Assembly: GCA_021904315.1 (NCBI GenBank)
Contig: CM038916.1
Coordinates: 9,947,065 to 10,011,064 of the forward strand
Length of the DNA stretch: 64,000 nt
From: Sphagnum magellanicum
Taxonomy: Eukaryota > Streptophyta > Sphagnopsida > Sphagnales > Sphagnaceae
Reading direction: 5' to 3'
Shown: one piece after another, positions 12,990 to 25,260 of the stretch
How the letters are laid out: each line of letters starts with the position of its first letter
Numbering within the stretch: position 1 is the stretch's first letter
Translations under genes and position numbers: made by a program
Notes under the pieces: generated by a model
The model's database searches: none
Told to the model about the DNA's origin: nothing
What the model saw: the letters and a program-made list of their open reading frames with translations, nothing else

Positions 12990-13680
12990 TTTTGCCACCA
13001 TTCCCTTATGATAAGTTATTTATTGTTTGTGTTGGTAGGTCCTTCCATTGTGCATATAAATCATAGTGCATTTGCTTAAACCTTATAATCACATGTTTTT
13101 TAGTGTGTTTATGCAAATTATCATTCCAATGGAACTCGCACATTTGTATCTAATTCTCCATGGGGATACTTGCATCTCTGCCATACACCTACTTGACATC
13201 TAACCAATTTGCTTGAGCTACATTTGCCATGAACCCATGAAATTACATATCCATAATGCCATGCTTATCACATATGTCATTCAACATTGTCCAACATAAG
13301 ACTATAGATTCTTTGTCCTCCTTTCATGTCAAAAATAACAATGGTTTATATTGACTTCACATGTGGGTCATATATGTGTAACAAGTGTTGTCCAATCATG
13401 AACCCTTTTCACATGGTCAGATGCAACCCATGCACATTTAAGGTTTCCTTGCATCATCCTTCAAACAAGGTCCAATGGGAATGAATTGACATTATGCATG
13501 TTGGCCTTTGTCCAACATTGCCCATTTCCTTTGCTCTTCTTTCTTCTAATTTTCTCGATCCTCCTTCTATTAATTTATCTTTGTTTGGAGGAGGAAATTC
13601 AAACAAAACATTGTCATTGTAATTTTTAGGAAGAAATCTTACTTTGAAATGTGGTATAGTGGAATACTTGATACTCACAA
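12990..13680 (-). pseudogene. Decayed transposase-like coding remnant
   Basis: Translation of the minus strand across frames gives protein-like stretches interrupted by several stops and frame changes. One reads FHGFMANVAQANW (encoded at about 13201-13260). Nearby are NVGQRPTCIMSIHSHWTLFEG-type text (about 13450-13530) and CEFHWNDNLHKHTKKH (about 13110-13160). The pattern of GFMA.xAQANW followed by an FHW segment is reminiscent of a repeated transposase-like protein in seed-free plant genomes, possibly MULE-related. I hold that family name only loosely. It runs in the same direction as, and directly downstream of, the 226-codon frame at 13703-14383, so both may come from one element. Confidence 0.45.
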
Positions 13681-13702
13681 GGTTGCCTTTGCATCCCTTC
13701 TT

Positions 13703-14383
13703 TCATAGTTGCTTCAACATTCGCAAAACTGAGTGCAAGTTGTTACTAAGTTGGAATGGTTCTTCATTTAATGTAACTAGGGAAATCACCTCATGCATGT
13801 TGGTATCCTCATAATAAACTAATTTAGATTGAATGCATGTGTTTTCTTCATGGATTGGCACAAGTTTGACCCCTATAACTAGTTCACCCGTAACTAGCAA
13901 TTGCAATAAACCCACATGGATGTTTATAACCTCACCTTTCATTGCCTTAGATTGCAAATAAGATGCCACATCATGGTTAGATGTAGCTTGCACATTTGAA
14001 GTGTTCACAATTTCTAACAAAGGTGAATTGAAGTATATCAATTCTAGACATGCACCTTCCACAAAACTATTTTGTGTAGGAAAACACATAACAACATAGC
14101 TTAGCGAACTATGTTCACTACCTATAAAAAAATCCTTGTCCAATATGATCATGGGCTTTTCATGATATCCAATTACATTGCTAGAGGAAAACAACTTGCA
14201 CTTGACCAACCTAGAAGATGAAAGAACATCTTGAGTTGTTGGGTGCTTGAAGTCTTTAAGATTCTTGGAAATAGATGCACCCAATGCAGTTTGAGTTTGC
14301 ATAGAAAAGGCTTTCAATTCTTTCATTTTTGCAACACGAAAAATATTAAAATGCGAAATCTTTTGCCCAAGAACACGAAACAT
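13703..14383 (-). CDS. Uncharacterised 226-residue open frame, probably from a mobile element
   Basis: I do not recognise this protein. It begins MFRVLGQKISHFNIF and has a mixed, globular-looking composition, without clear signal peptide, membrane segment, zinc knuckle or catalytic signature. In DNA this AT-rich, 226 codons without a stop are very unlikely by chance, so the frame was probably under selection recently. It lies 5' of the decayed transposase-like region at 12990-13680 in the same orientation, with a 24-bp gap to the next frame. It may therefore be an upstream ORF or exon of that element. A host gene is possible but less likely, because no introns or expressed-gene-like flanks are visible. 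Confidence 0.4.
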   Translation of the reverse strand: MFRVLGQKISHFNIFRVAKMKELKAFSMQTQTALGASISKNLKDFKHPTTQDVLSSSRLVKCKLFSSSNVIGYHEKPMIILDKDFFIGSEHSSLSYVVMCFPTQNSFVEGACLELIYFNSPLLEIVNTSNVQATSNHDVASYLQSKAMKGEVINIHVGLLQLLVTGELVIGVKLVPIHEENTCIQSKLVYYEDTNMHEVISLVTLNEEPFQLSNNLHSVLRMLKQL

Positions 14384-14519
14384 AAAACTTGGAATGGGCT
14401 ATAATTTAAATATCATTTTCCCCTTTTCTTCCCTATGGAACATTACTAGGCAAACATTTCCATTTCTATCACCCATAACTTTCATGAACATGAAATTAAA
14501 AATCTCAATGCCAACCAAG

Positions 14520-15480
14520 ACACCTAGGTTATGCTTAAACCTAGGCCACATGACACCTAAACTAAGCCTAGACCTAAGCCTCCTAGGCTAAACCTAGACC
14601 TAGGTCACATGGCACCTAGCTTAAAAAAATTTATTTCATTTTGGGTTTAGCTTTTAAAGTCAAGCCTTTTCATTGATTCATCCCAAATGGCTATTTCATT
14701 TTCATGTTTTTTGTGTTTCTCCAACACTTTTACTAGATCTCATTTTATAGTTTAGAAACTTGAAATGAAAAACAAACAATATGAGATAAACATTTTAGTT
14801 GCAACTTAATTGTAACCTAATCACAATTATTACCTACTACTTATTAGCAACTAGCTAATTTAATTACTTACCTATTTAACTATTACCTAATTACCTACCT
14901 AACTTAGCTTACAACTTATTAACCTAATTTATTACATATTAATTGACTTAACTTATGTGGCACTAAGGTTAAGCTTAAGGTTAAACAAGGTGGCACTTAT
15001 GCCTAAACCACATATGCCACATTGCACCTAGGTCTAAGCCTAAAATTAGGTTAAGTGGCACTTAAATTGAGCCATGTGCCACATAGGGCTAAACTGAAAC
15101 CTAAGCATGCCAGGTGGCACCTAGGCTATTTCTAGACCTAGTTGGTTACTTTTAGACCTAGGCCACACCATGTGGCATTTAAGCTAGGCCTAAACATAGG
15201 ACATGTGACATTTAGGTTAGGCCTATACTTAGGTCAAGTGGCACCTATAGGCTTACTATGTTAAACATAGACTTGGCTTCAACTTAAGGTAGGGCTCAAC
15301 CTAGGCCATACCATGTGGCACCTAGGCTAGGCCAAGGCATTTAGGCTAGGCCTATGACTAAGCCACATGGCAACTAAGCCTAGACCACATAGACCACACA
15401 ATACTTAGGCAATGCTACATGTCACCTAAAACTACGCCTAGACCTATGCCAAGTGGCACTTAAACTATGTTTCAACTTAA
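14520..15480. repeat. Degenerate CCTAGG/CACATGGCACC-rich minisatellite
   Basis: About 1 kb is built from variants of two words: a self-complementary word family around CCTAGGCCTAGACCTA, and CCACATGGCACCTAA. Both occur in both orientations many times, for example GCCTAGACCTAAGCC near 14566 and AGGTCTAAGCCTAA near 15030. Copies are diverged and unevenly spaced. The array is distinct from everything around it and contains no reading frame. Confidence 0.8.
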
Positions 15481-18400
15481 GCCATGTGGCTTTGTTAAGC
15501 TATTTATATATGTTCTCAATTAAGCTAATTAGAAAGGTACCTTAACTTAAACCACCTACATACTTAGGTAATTACATATATACACGTAAGTAGCCTAGCT
15601 TAATGTATTTGGTAGTTTAAAAGGGTCTAAAGTAATTTACTTGATTGTAAAGTTGCAAATGTGCACAAATTTCATCCATTCAACTTGAACTTTTTATCCA
15701 GCCTTAAAACATGACTACAAAAATAATTGAATAGATGACTTGTAATGTAACCATCTCACCTTGACTATAAATGAATTGAAAAGTTTATTTATGTTGATAA
15801 TATTTTAAAGAATAATTTTTAATCAAGGGTAATTTCCAATTGTCTACTAATCAATAGGCAAATTGACTTACTTGGTAATGATCACATGGAATTTTTGTAA
15901 ATATTATAAAATTAAAAATTAAAAATTACATACAGTTGAAATTTTTTTGGTTAAAAAAATATTTTTCCTAGTGGGTCCTAATAGGGGATTACTAACAACA
16001 AAAAAAACCTTCAACTTTCATTGTATAAGGATCCAAATCAAACAAAGATAACCTTGCTTCCACCTTATCATTATAGTTTACAATAGGAGAGCAAATGTTT
16101 TCAAGCCAAATGGCTTAGGGAAGTGGAACAACTACTTGTGGTGGTCATGAAGTAAGTCTTTTAAGGTTTTTCAAAGTTATTTCTTTGGCCTATCTCTCAA
16201 ACCCAACCTCCTTTGACTTCTTCACAATCTAATGAAACTTAAAAGAATGTACAACATAAGCAACCCAATTAATTTGAAAGCCTTTTGACTCAATGCCATT
16301 CACAAAGCCCGAAGTGATTTAGTTGTTCAAAACCTTTGCTTTGCCATTGATGCATTGATGCAAACCTTCAATTCATTATGTTTCAATATGAAAAAATTGC
16401 ATCCATGGGAACCTCACTACCTTGCAACTATGCAACTATGTTACATCTTTTCCATTAAAATATGATGAATTTTTTAAAAAATGCCATGTCATAAATTCAT
16501 ATTATAGTTGTATATTAGTTATATGAAGTATGCACCTACAATTAGAATACATGTCATATATATGATGTTAGTAAGCATATTTTGACTTTTTTTCAAGTTG
16601 CATATAAGTTGTTAGGTGTAACTACCTTGCAAGTGCATTTGTTTGATGTAAGTACCTTATAATTTAAGTATAAACTTAGGTAGTATAATCTTACCACCAT
16701 GGCACATTAAGTGCCACATCATTCTTAAATGATTATAAGCATCATTGATGACCTTTATGGGTCATTGTGAACAAATGTTCCATGTGAATTATTATAGTGC
16801 AATTAGATTACAACTTGGAATTTGAAATCCGAAAAGTTCAAGTTTGGGCAAGATATGCAAAAGCAAACATGTGGTAGTAAATCAATGGATCTTTCCCTTT
16901 ACATCAATGACCCTTATGGGTCATTGTGACCAAGTGATCAATATGGAAAACTATTGTACAACTAGATTATAACTTGAAATTTGAAATTTGAAATATGAAA
17001 AGTTAAAGTTTGGGCAGGATATGCAAAAACAAACAACGCATGGTAATTAGTCAATAGATCTCCCCTTTTGCATCAACAACCTTCATGCATCTATGGTTGT
17101 TCTCAAGAAATTCAAGATGAATTATAAAGGAGAGGGTTTTTATTTCTTGAAACATTTTGTTTACATTAGTCTTAGTTTTTTTATAATATAATTATGATAT
17201 TATGTGTTACATTGGTTAATTAAATTCTATTTTTTTGTCTTCAATTTAGAATTAAAGATGAAAGACAATGTTTTAAATCTTATTGTTCATTAGAAAACAT
17301 GGAAGCTTGAGGTGCATGAATGTTATTTTGTTTGATTGGGGATTTTAAAAATATAGTGTGAAAACAACATCCCTTTTGTTTGAACACACTTGATTTTGAA
17401 AATGATACTTGGTAAAATAATGTAATTTTAGGAGAAAATGTATGTGATTTGACATAATTTGCTAGGTTATTAATTATTATATGCCACTAACAAATTTGTT
17501 GTTTTTTGTTGTGTAACAAACCAAATTAGAATATGCAAGAAAATGAATGATATAATAACTTGGTGAAGTAAGATATCAAATGTGATGAAATTTGACCTCC
17601 ATATTCTAATTGTTTCATGCCTTTCTAATTGTTTTGCATTGACCATTGTGTAAATGTATACATTGTAGTTTTTTTTTTTTCAAGTCATAATTTGATGTGT
17701 TGTTGCATTTTATGTTTGTTGCTTGTTAATGCAAAGTTAATGGGATTGTAGTTGTGAAATAATTGTATTTAAATTAATAGTATGAACATCCATAATATTT
17801 ATTTTAATTGCAAAATTATTTACATGTTATTGGATTCATTTCACACATGATTTCAGATGATAGTATGGAAATTTTTTCAGTAGACAAGGTGGTCAAGGGA
17901 AAATGTGGCAAGAGATCAAATTACATGGTGAAACTTAACCTCATTCCTTCAGATATTTGATGCATCCTATTTTGAAAACCATCATTGTGTGTAGATTAGA
18001 GTTTAGATTGTATATAATTACAAATAGTATCATTTGGGAATTATACTTTAATGATATGTTAGCTATGGAATTCATGCATGTTGCAATTATTAATGGAACT
18101 AGTTGCATTGTAGTTGCAAAACAATTTTAGTTGAGTTATGGACATGTAACATTATCCATGTGTCATTGACATCGTTTCACATGTGAGATTGAATATTAAG
18201 TTATTACAATTTGAAAATTAGACAAGGTGGAATGAAAAAATTGTGGGTTGTTCCTTGGCAACAAAATAGGGGAAGGCATCTCACAAAATGGACATACAAT
18301 TTTAAAGTTTTAGATGACAATATTTGATTATTGCGTATTGACCCTTTGTATAGGAATAGGAGGATGTTTTAATAGTTAAATAACATTATAGATTCATGAT

Positions 18401-21400
18401 CAAAATGTATTTCAAGACGATTGAACATCTTTCAAAATGCTCTTGTAATGCATTTTTAATTTTGAATGTCAATGTATACAATTTCAAATCAATTTCATGT
18501 TGTTTATGAATATTAATGGAATGTTATTCTACATTACATGATACAATTTGGATGATTATAATGTGTGTGAAAGATCTATTGGAGATGATAATGAAAAATG
18601 GTGACATGGAATCACAATACCTATAGAGTTATTAATGAGTATCATTTAAATTTTGCATAAGTTGCAATCTACAAATAATATTACCATTACCAATTTTGTA
18701 ATAAATTGCAAAATAATACCACTGTGTAATCACTAGTTGCTAAAAAGTCTCAAACTTTGTTCCAAATTCGTAAATTTAGTTACAAGGAAATATTTTATTA
18801 GTTGTATAATGATCCATTTCCTAGTATCACTAATAGTTGCAAATTGGTATAGTGCAAATGTAAAAAAGTTACGATCTAATTGTTAGAAAACATGGAAATG
18901 AAGTTATGTAATTGTACTCAAATAATCATATGGTAAATTGCAAATTAATTACAACGAACATCAATAGATGTTGTTCATTGATGGATGAATGAAATGCCAC
19001 GTTGGATTTACATTTGTTCAAAATCTATTTCCATAAGAAACCTACATGGATAGCCTAATTGCAACAAGTTGTGCACCTAGTTGCATGGATTTGCAGGTAG
19101 ATGTAAATAAAGTGGTTCACTTTTTGTGTCACAAGTTAAATTCTGTAGGGGTGTTGTGATTAGAAGCTTCATTACTATGCACACATATTTCAATTTGATA
19201 TTAGGGACTTGAGTTTAAATTGTCAACTTCATTATAAAAATGAAGATATAAATTGTTTTGTACAACTCATTAAAGTAAAAATGTTATGGACTTTGGAGTC
19301 GAAATTTTGGATTTGCTAATTAGCAACAATTTTTGTATATGGACTTTGAAACGATTGAAATATTCATAGTATGTTATATAGGGAATTAGAATATGATGAG
19401 TCTTTCTTTTAAAAACACAAGTCTGAAACGATTGACATCATACGATTTATAAAATTTTTGTTATGAACTTTTAAATAACATGAGAGTCCTTAAAATTCAG
19501 AAAGTTCATAGCTACCTCAAATTGGGGTTTCCTAAGCTATTTTTTTTTAAAGAAGCATAGAATAGGGGCGTCCAATAGGGTATGCATTTATTTTTGAAAA
19601 ATAACATCAAAAAATCGATGGGTTTTTTGGTTTGGTTACTCGATCCTAGACCTAGTCAAACCTTTCAAATATGGAATTTTTATCCTCAAGGTAATGAACC
19701 ACTTTAGCTTGCAACTACCCTTTCACATATTTCCAATAATATATGGTTCCATATATGAGTCTAATGTCTCCATGCAACTTGTTTGATGCAACTCGGGGTG
19801 TAGAAATACATGGAGTTGTAAATGACCATTACAACTAAAAAATTCAGTTGTAAGGCAAGTTACAAAACCCCCCTTTTTCTCATAGTGCTTGTCCTACAAT
19901 TGGGGATTAATTGTATTTCCACCCATTCTATCTTTGCTTAAAACCAAAAAATATTTTGATTTCATTAATTATCATTTCATTGTTTGAAAAATGCATCACA
20001 TCTAGTTTTTTATTCTCTAGACTTCAATTCATCACAAACCATTTTTCACTATAAATGACCATGGAACTTGAACCTTGGCCATAATCACAACTCACAAATG
20101 GGTGAAGCATACTATAAGTGAGCCACTTTCCACCACTTTTCACTCAAAAAAGTGATGTATAACAATTATAATAAGTGTGTAGTAAACTAAAATCTTGATG
20201 ACATTTTTTGGAAACCTTAAACATAAGAAAAAGAACTTAAAAATGTGCATAACAACATTTTCAAACTCAAAGCTCATTTTGAATCAAAGTTGAACTTGAT
20301 CCAATGGTTAGATGAAGAGAATTGGAAAAATTAATGTGCATAAAATATATAATGTACATTTTTTCAACAGCCATAAGGCCTCATGTTTGTGCTTCATGAT
20401 ACATTACCAAACCAAAGAAAATGAAAAAAAGAACAATGCCCACTATAAAATCTTCCCCTTTTTCTTAAGTTAATTTTTCCCCCCAAAAAAAGAGTTTATT
20501 ATGCATTTATTGCTCAAGAAGTGCAAAAAAACACATTTTTTGAATGAATTTTCAACCAAAAATTGTAAACTTGTAAATGATCTTAAATTTAGTTGATGTA
20601 CGTCAATATCATTCACCACCAAAAAATTCATTACAAAACTCCACCCATAACCTTAATTTTGAAGTATATTTGTAACTTTTCATACTCTATGATGTGTATT
20701 TTTTTTACTCAAATATATTTCATATGTCCAAATTTGTAAATTTTTTTTGGAGTTTCTTTTAAAATAAACTAGTTTAAGTTTAAAGTTAATGCAATATGCT
20801 TGAAATGAATAAAATTAATCCAAGATGTGATGTTCACATGCACAAAAAAAAAACCAAATGCAAATTTTTTGTTTTTCTAATTATAATTTTCGGGGGGCAT
20901 AATGTGCTTTCACCCAAGTGCCTTGCATTATTTTCAATAATTCACCATTGCGATGGGAAAAAATAAAAAATAAAAAATAGACAAAGATTAGAAAAATAAA
21001 ACAACATAATCGAAATTACATTTGTTATGAAAAGTCTTGAAGTTTGAAGCATACATGTGTAATTGAAACATTTCACTTGCTCGAACAACATAAGTTCTGG
21101 GTCAAATTCTCATGACACATGCAAGCACTTGAGCAATACACATTGGTTTAACGTTTGATGAAAGAAAAGAAGAAGAATTACCACAATGTAGAATTACCAA
21201 GTGACGATGTGTGAATTTGAATTTTCATGCACAATATACATTTGGCACGAAAAACCAATGCACAAAATTTTGACTAATGGGGTGTTTTCACTTTCTAAAT
21301 GTAACTTTGATGCCTTGTAATTTTAAAACAACAATTTCCTTTAATCTTAATTATTTTTGGGATACTATGATCATGATTATATATAGCCATGTGATTAAAA

Positions 21401-22330
21401 AAACAATTTTACACAATTATAGGGTACATCTATGGTAAAAGGACCCACACCGAATTCCTTTTTACAAAGGAAAATAATAAGGAGTGGATTTTATAGCACG
21501 ACGTGGCACATAACCATTGCTCGAATTATTATTTAATTTGAAAAAATTATTTTTTCCCAAAAAGATTTGGTTTAATTTCAAGAAATTTTATCCCAAATTT
21601 AGGAATTTAGGAGCGGTTACAAATGTTTTTAGGTCATTTCCACCATCATATGTTACTAGAAATAATTCATTTTTTACTATATTTTATCTCACAATACACA
21701 AAATATATGGGAATTTTTTAATGTTAAGTCAAATTTAAAATTTACAAATGTGTATTTCAGGAGTGGTTACATGTCCAATGGGTCCTTTTAGTGTAGACTT
21801 ATCTTATAGTATCTTTAATTTTATAATCAACCTTTAATCTTGTTTTGTGTTCAAAACACATTTCATTGGATTGTTACAAAACTTATAACTTGCTTTCACG
21901 TTTGCTCCCTCTTGCCCTTTGTGCATATAATTTCCATATAATAGTTACATAATTACAAGAACTCACACAAATTTATTTAATTTGTAATCTATGAAATTTA
22001 AAAAAAGAAGTAAAGAGGAGATTAAGTACCATGCATAGTATCAAAATCAATCCATCATGGTTGTTTCTAGTGTTAGGTGATATAAAATTTTAAAAATATC
22101 CATTAGTTTTGGTCATTTGCTAAGTTGTTATCCACAAGTTATGGTTTTTAAAAGAAACAAATTTCAACCTTAACATCTTGTAAGCATATCAAAAAAAAAT
22201 AAAATCTAATGCTAGATTTCAATATGGGTAGATATTTGTGAACACTAATATTCACTAGATATCCAAGCATTTTAAACAACAAAATACAACAAATTTTTTT
22301 CCAAAAATAAATCAAAATATAATTACAAAT
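15481..22330. other. AT-rich gene desert
   Basis: Nearly 7 kb without a supportable gene. Reading frames are short everywhere. It contains the tandem duplication at 16741-17070 and scattered words such as GTTGCAA and ACTAGTTGC, suggesting old decayed repeats. I see no RNA gene or recognisable transposon domain. Confidence 0.5.
16741..17070. repeat. Tandem duplication, two copies of about 162 bp plus a partial third
   Basis: The block from ATCATTGATGACCTTTATGG (16741) is repeated from ATCAATGACCCTTATGGG (16903). Shared internal words include GGGTCATTGTGA, GAAAAGTT, GTTTGGGCA and GATATGCAAAA. A diverged third start (CATCAACAACCTTCATG) appears at about 17071. The copies differ at many sites, so the duplication is not recent. 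Confidence 0.85.
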
Positions 22331-22335
22331 GCAAA

Positions 22336-24100
22336 TTAAAGTTCATTTCGCTCAAATTCACCCTCATATTGCTTTAATTCTTCGTCTAAAGTAGCATCAC
22401 CCCCAATCAATTCTCTCAAAGTAAAAGGTGAACTATAACCCATTCCAAGATCATTAGGACAATTTCTAATAACAATAGTTAATTTATCTAAGTTATCTAA
22501 TTGCAAATAACATTTCTTAGCCAATGAAAAACTCACATCTTGATTTTTATTTGAATTTAACCAACAATGCAAAAGAATTGACAAGCAAGAAATGTCACAA
22601 TTCAAAACAAACACTCATGTTTCCCCAACCACTCCAAAGGACATTTCGTGTCCTTCACATCCATTTGAAACTTCCTAAACATTTGTAACTCCTTGTTCAC
22701 CAACTTTTTCTTCGGCTCATTACTTCTAGACATTTCAAAAATGTCAAGACTACATTTTTCATTAGTTTGCATGTTTGCCATAAGTCCAAGTTCTACCATA
22801 AGGTAGAGGATACAATAACATTTCAAAAATATAAGAAACAAGGATCATTTATCATACTCTTCAAGAATGAAAACACTAAGTTTTCAACCAATAACAAATG
22901 AAATTAACCTTAGACTTTTAAATTTGGGGTCTAACATAAGGGATAACATGTTATGTGTTTTATTTGCTTCATGTTTATTTAAGAATGAAAGAAAGCAATC
23001 AAAAACCCCACATTCTTTTCTTTTAATGTTAGATGCAAACAATGACAACTCCAAAAACACAACAAAATCATCATCAACCAACATATTATTTTTAAACTTT
23101 TAAGCTCATAGTAATTATTGCATGTAAGGCATCAAAATGTAACCAAAGCCCATCAAATTGGTCCAACAAATAAACACTCACAACTAAAGATTGAACCTCA
23201 ACAATGGTTTGAAATATGTGCCAAATCAAGGGTGGAGGGACATGGCTAGTAATCCTCACTACAATTTGTCGACTATAACAAAGAAAAATTGTTGCCTTAA
23301 ATTGTAGTGCCTCTTGAAACAATATGAAACCCTAAAACATAACTAACATAGTTTTCATTAGAGTGTTTAGTTTTATGGGCTTCAAACCAACTTCAATGCA
23401 AGCCTTGTTCCATTTTTGATGACCTTTACCAAATTTCTTTGGCCAAGTAATGCATTTCCACAAATATGCCTAGGTAGATTTAATAAAAACATATTTCAAA
23501 CCCTTACAAACTTTCTCATTGGTGCTAACATATTGGCAAACTTTGGGAAAACGATCACGAAAATAAGTCCCTTGAAAGCTTTCTTCCAAGCTTAAAGTTT
23601 CACATTTCATAACAAATTTCAAAACACTAATCAATGTATTCAAATTTGAAACCTTAGCCTTAACATATGCTAATATTTTATTTTTCAAGTCATATATGCA
23701 TATAAAAAATCAATGAAGTTTTTAGCCAATGGCTGTCTTATAGTCTCAACAATTTTAAATAAACTAAAAATTACTTGTTGTGGTTTCCAATCAAATATAT
23801 TTGAAAAAGTTTATGACCAAGGCAAACACATCATGTGCACCTTTAGACATCTAGAAATCAAAACTAGTAATAGTACATTAACATTCATTTAACAAATACA
23901 CAACATATGTTTGTTTAGTTTTTTCCACCAAGTCAAGCAAAATGTTATGTGAATAAAGTTTTTGGGAAGGGAATTGAACTTGAAAACACAATTGCAACAT
24001 CAAATGCTTTAACCACACACTTTGTACAAACTAAAAAGGTAAGTGATTTTTCACTATGAAAAGTGCAAGATTCTCCAAAAACATTTTTTGCTCCACATCA
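22336..24100 (-). mobile_element. hAT-superfamily transposase remnant (DNA transposon), copy 1
   Basis: Reading the minus strand from high to low coordinates gives consecutive pieces of one hAT transposase in changing frames. An N-terminal region near 23.9-24.1 kb is followed by an MSKGAHDVFALVINF segment (about 23.85 kb). Next comes the DUF659-like core ILAYVKAKVSNLNTL ending NEKVCKGLKYVFIKST (23470-23688). A middle region with FQEALQFKATIFLCY follows (23092-23322), then NMLSLMLDPKFKSLRL (22884-23084). The C-terminal dimerisation region has PLEWLGKHECLF (22602-22841) and extends to 22336. Stops and frame changes separate the pieces, so it is a dead copy. I could not identify its terminal inverted repeats. 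The same family recurs at 54.4 kb. Confidence 0.85.
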
Positions 24101-24639
24101 TCCTTTTTGAAAGCATCTTTTGAAGCAAAAAAATTAGATATGGAGGAACTAAAAAAATATTAGTTCTTTTCTTTGCAAGTTGTTTCTCCAAATTTGCTCT
24201 CCTTTGATTATTAATTGTTTCTTAGATTTTTATTGGATGGTTTGCATTAAGATGTTTCTATAAACATGTTATAACATTTGTTTTGTAATATGATATTAAA
24301 CATTTTCTTGATTTTTTTCTTGGATTAAAAGACAAAACAAGTTGAGAAAGACATAACAAACAATGCATGGTTTGAGGATCATGAAGGGTTATCTTTGAAT
24401 TGTCATTAACACAATAGACAAACCAACACAAAACACTTTCATCAAATTTACAACTGTTCCAAAAATGTGTTTAGTTTTATTTTCATTAGTTTTTTATTTA
24501 CTCCTAAAACTTTATTAATTTTAGTTTACAAGCAAGTTTTGCACAACAAACCACAAACAAAAATAAATACACAAAAAAGGAATTAAAACATTAAAAAATA
24601 ACAACAAAGAAAGCCAAAAAATAGACCAAAAAAATAAAT

Positions 24640-25260
24640 GATTTCAAGGAACAAGTCATGTACAAGCTATTACAATGGAAAACGACACAAGGAACAGAAG
24701 CAAATATGAAGAGGAATAACAAGTGTGAAAAGGACTAGCAACAAATGTGAAGAGGAGCAATAGTAAAGGAACATGTACTTAAGGAGTAACAACAAGCACA
24801 AAGAAGAGTAGTAACATGCACAAATGAGCAACAAAAATGCAAAAGAAGAAGAACAACAACATGCAAAAAATCAATAGCAGCAACATGCAAAAGATGAACA
24901 ACAATAAACACAAAGAAGAATAGTAGCATGAAAAGGAACAAGTAGTGCAAAAAGGAATCACAATGTTAAAATGAGCAACAATGTGAAAAGGGGTAGCAAC
25001 AATCACAAAAAGGAACAACAAAAAACACAAAAAGGAGTAGTAGCACATGAAAAGGAGCATTAACATGTGAAGATGATGAACAACAAGTGAAGATGAGCAA
25101 AATTAGCACATGAAGAGGAGTAACACCAAGCATGGAGAGGAGTAGTAGCAAGCACAAAGAGGAATGTGAAGAAAGCAACAACAAGTGTGAATAATAACGA
25201 CAATGCACAAAGAGGACTAACAATGTGAAACATGAAGAATAAGAAGAAAGTAAAAAAACA
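24640..25260. repeat. Purine-rich degenerate array (AGGAGCAACAACAAG-like units)
   Basis: The plus strand is made of short irregular units such as AAAGAGGAGTAGTAGCA, CAACAAGTGTGAAGAGGA and GAACAACAACATGCAAA. The strand is strongly purine-biased. The opposite strand gives long, Phe/Leu/Cys-rich open frames (24735-25263), which are artefacts of this composition rather than membrane proteins. Confidence 0.8.
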
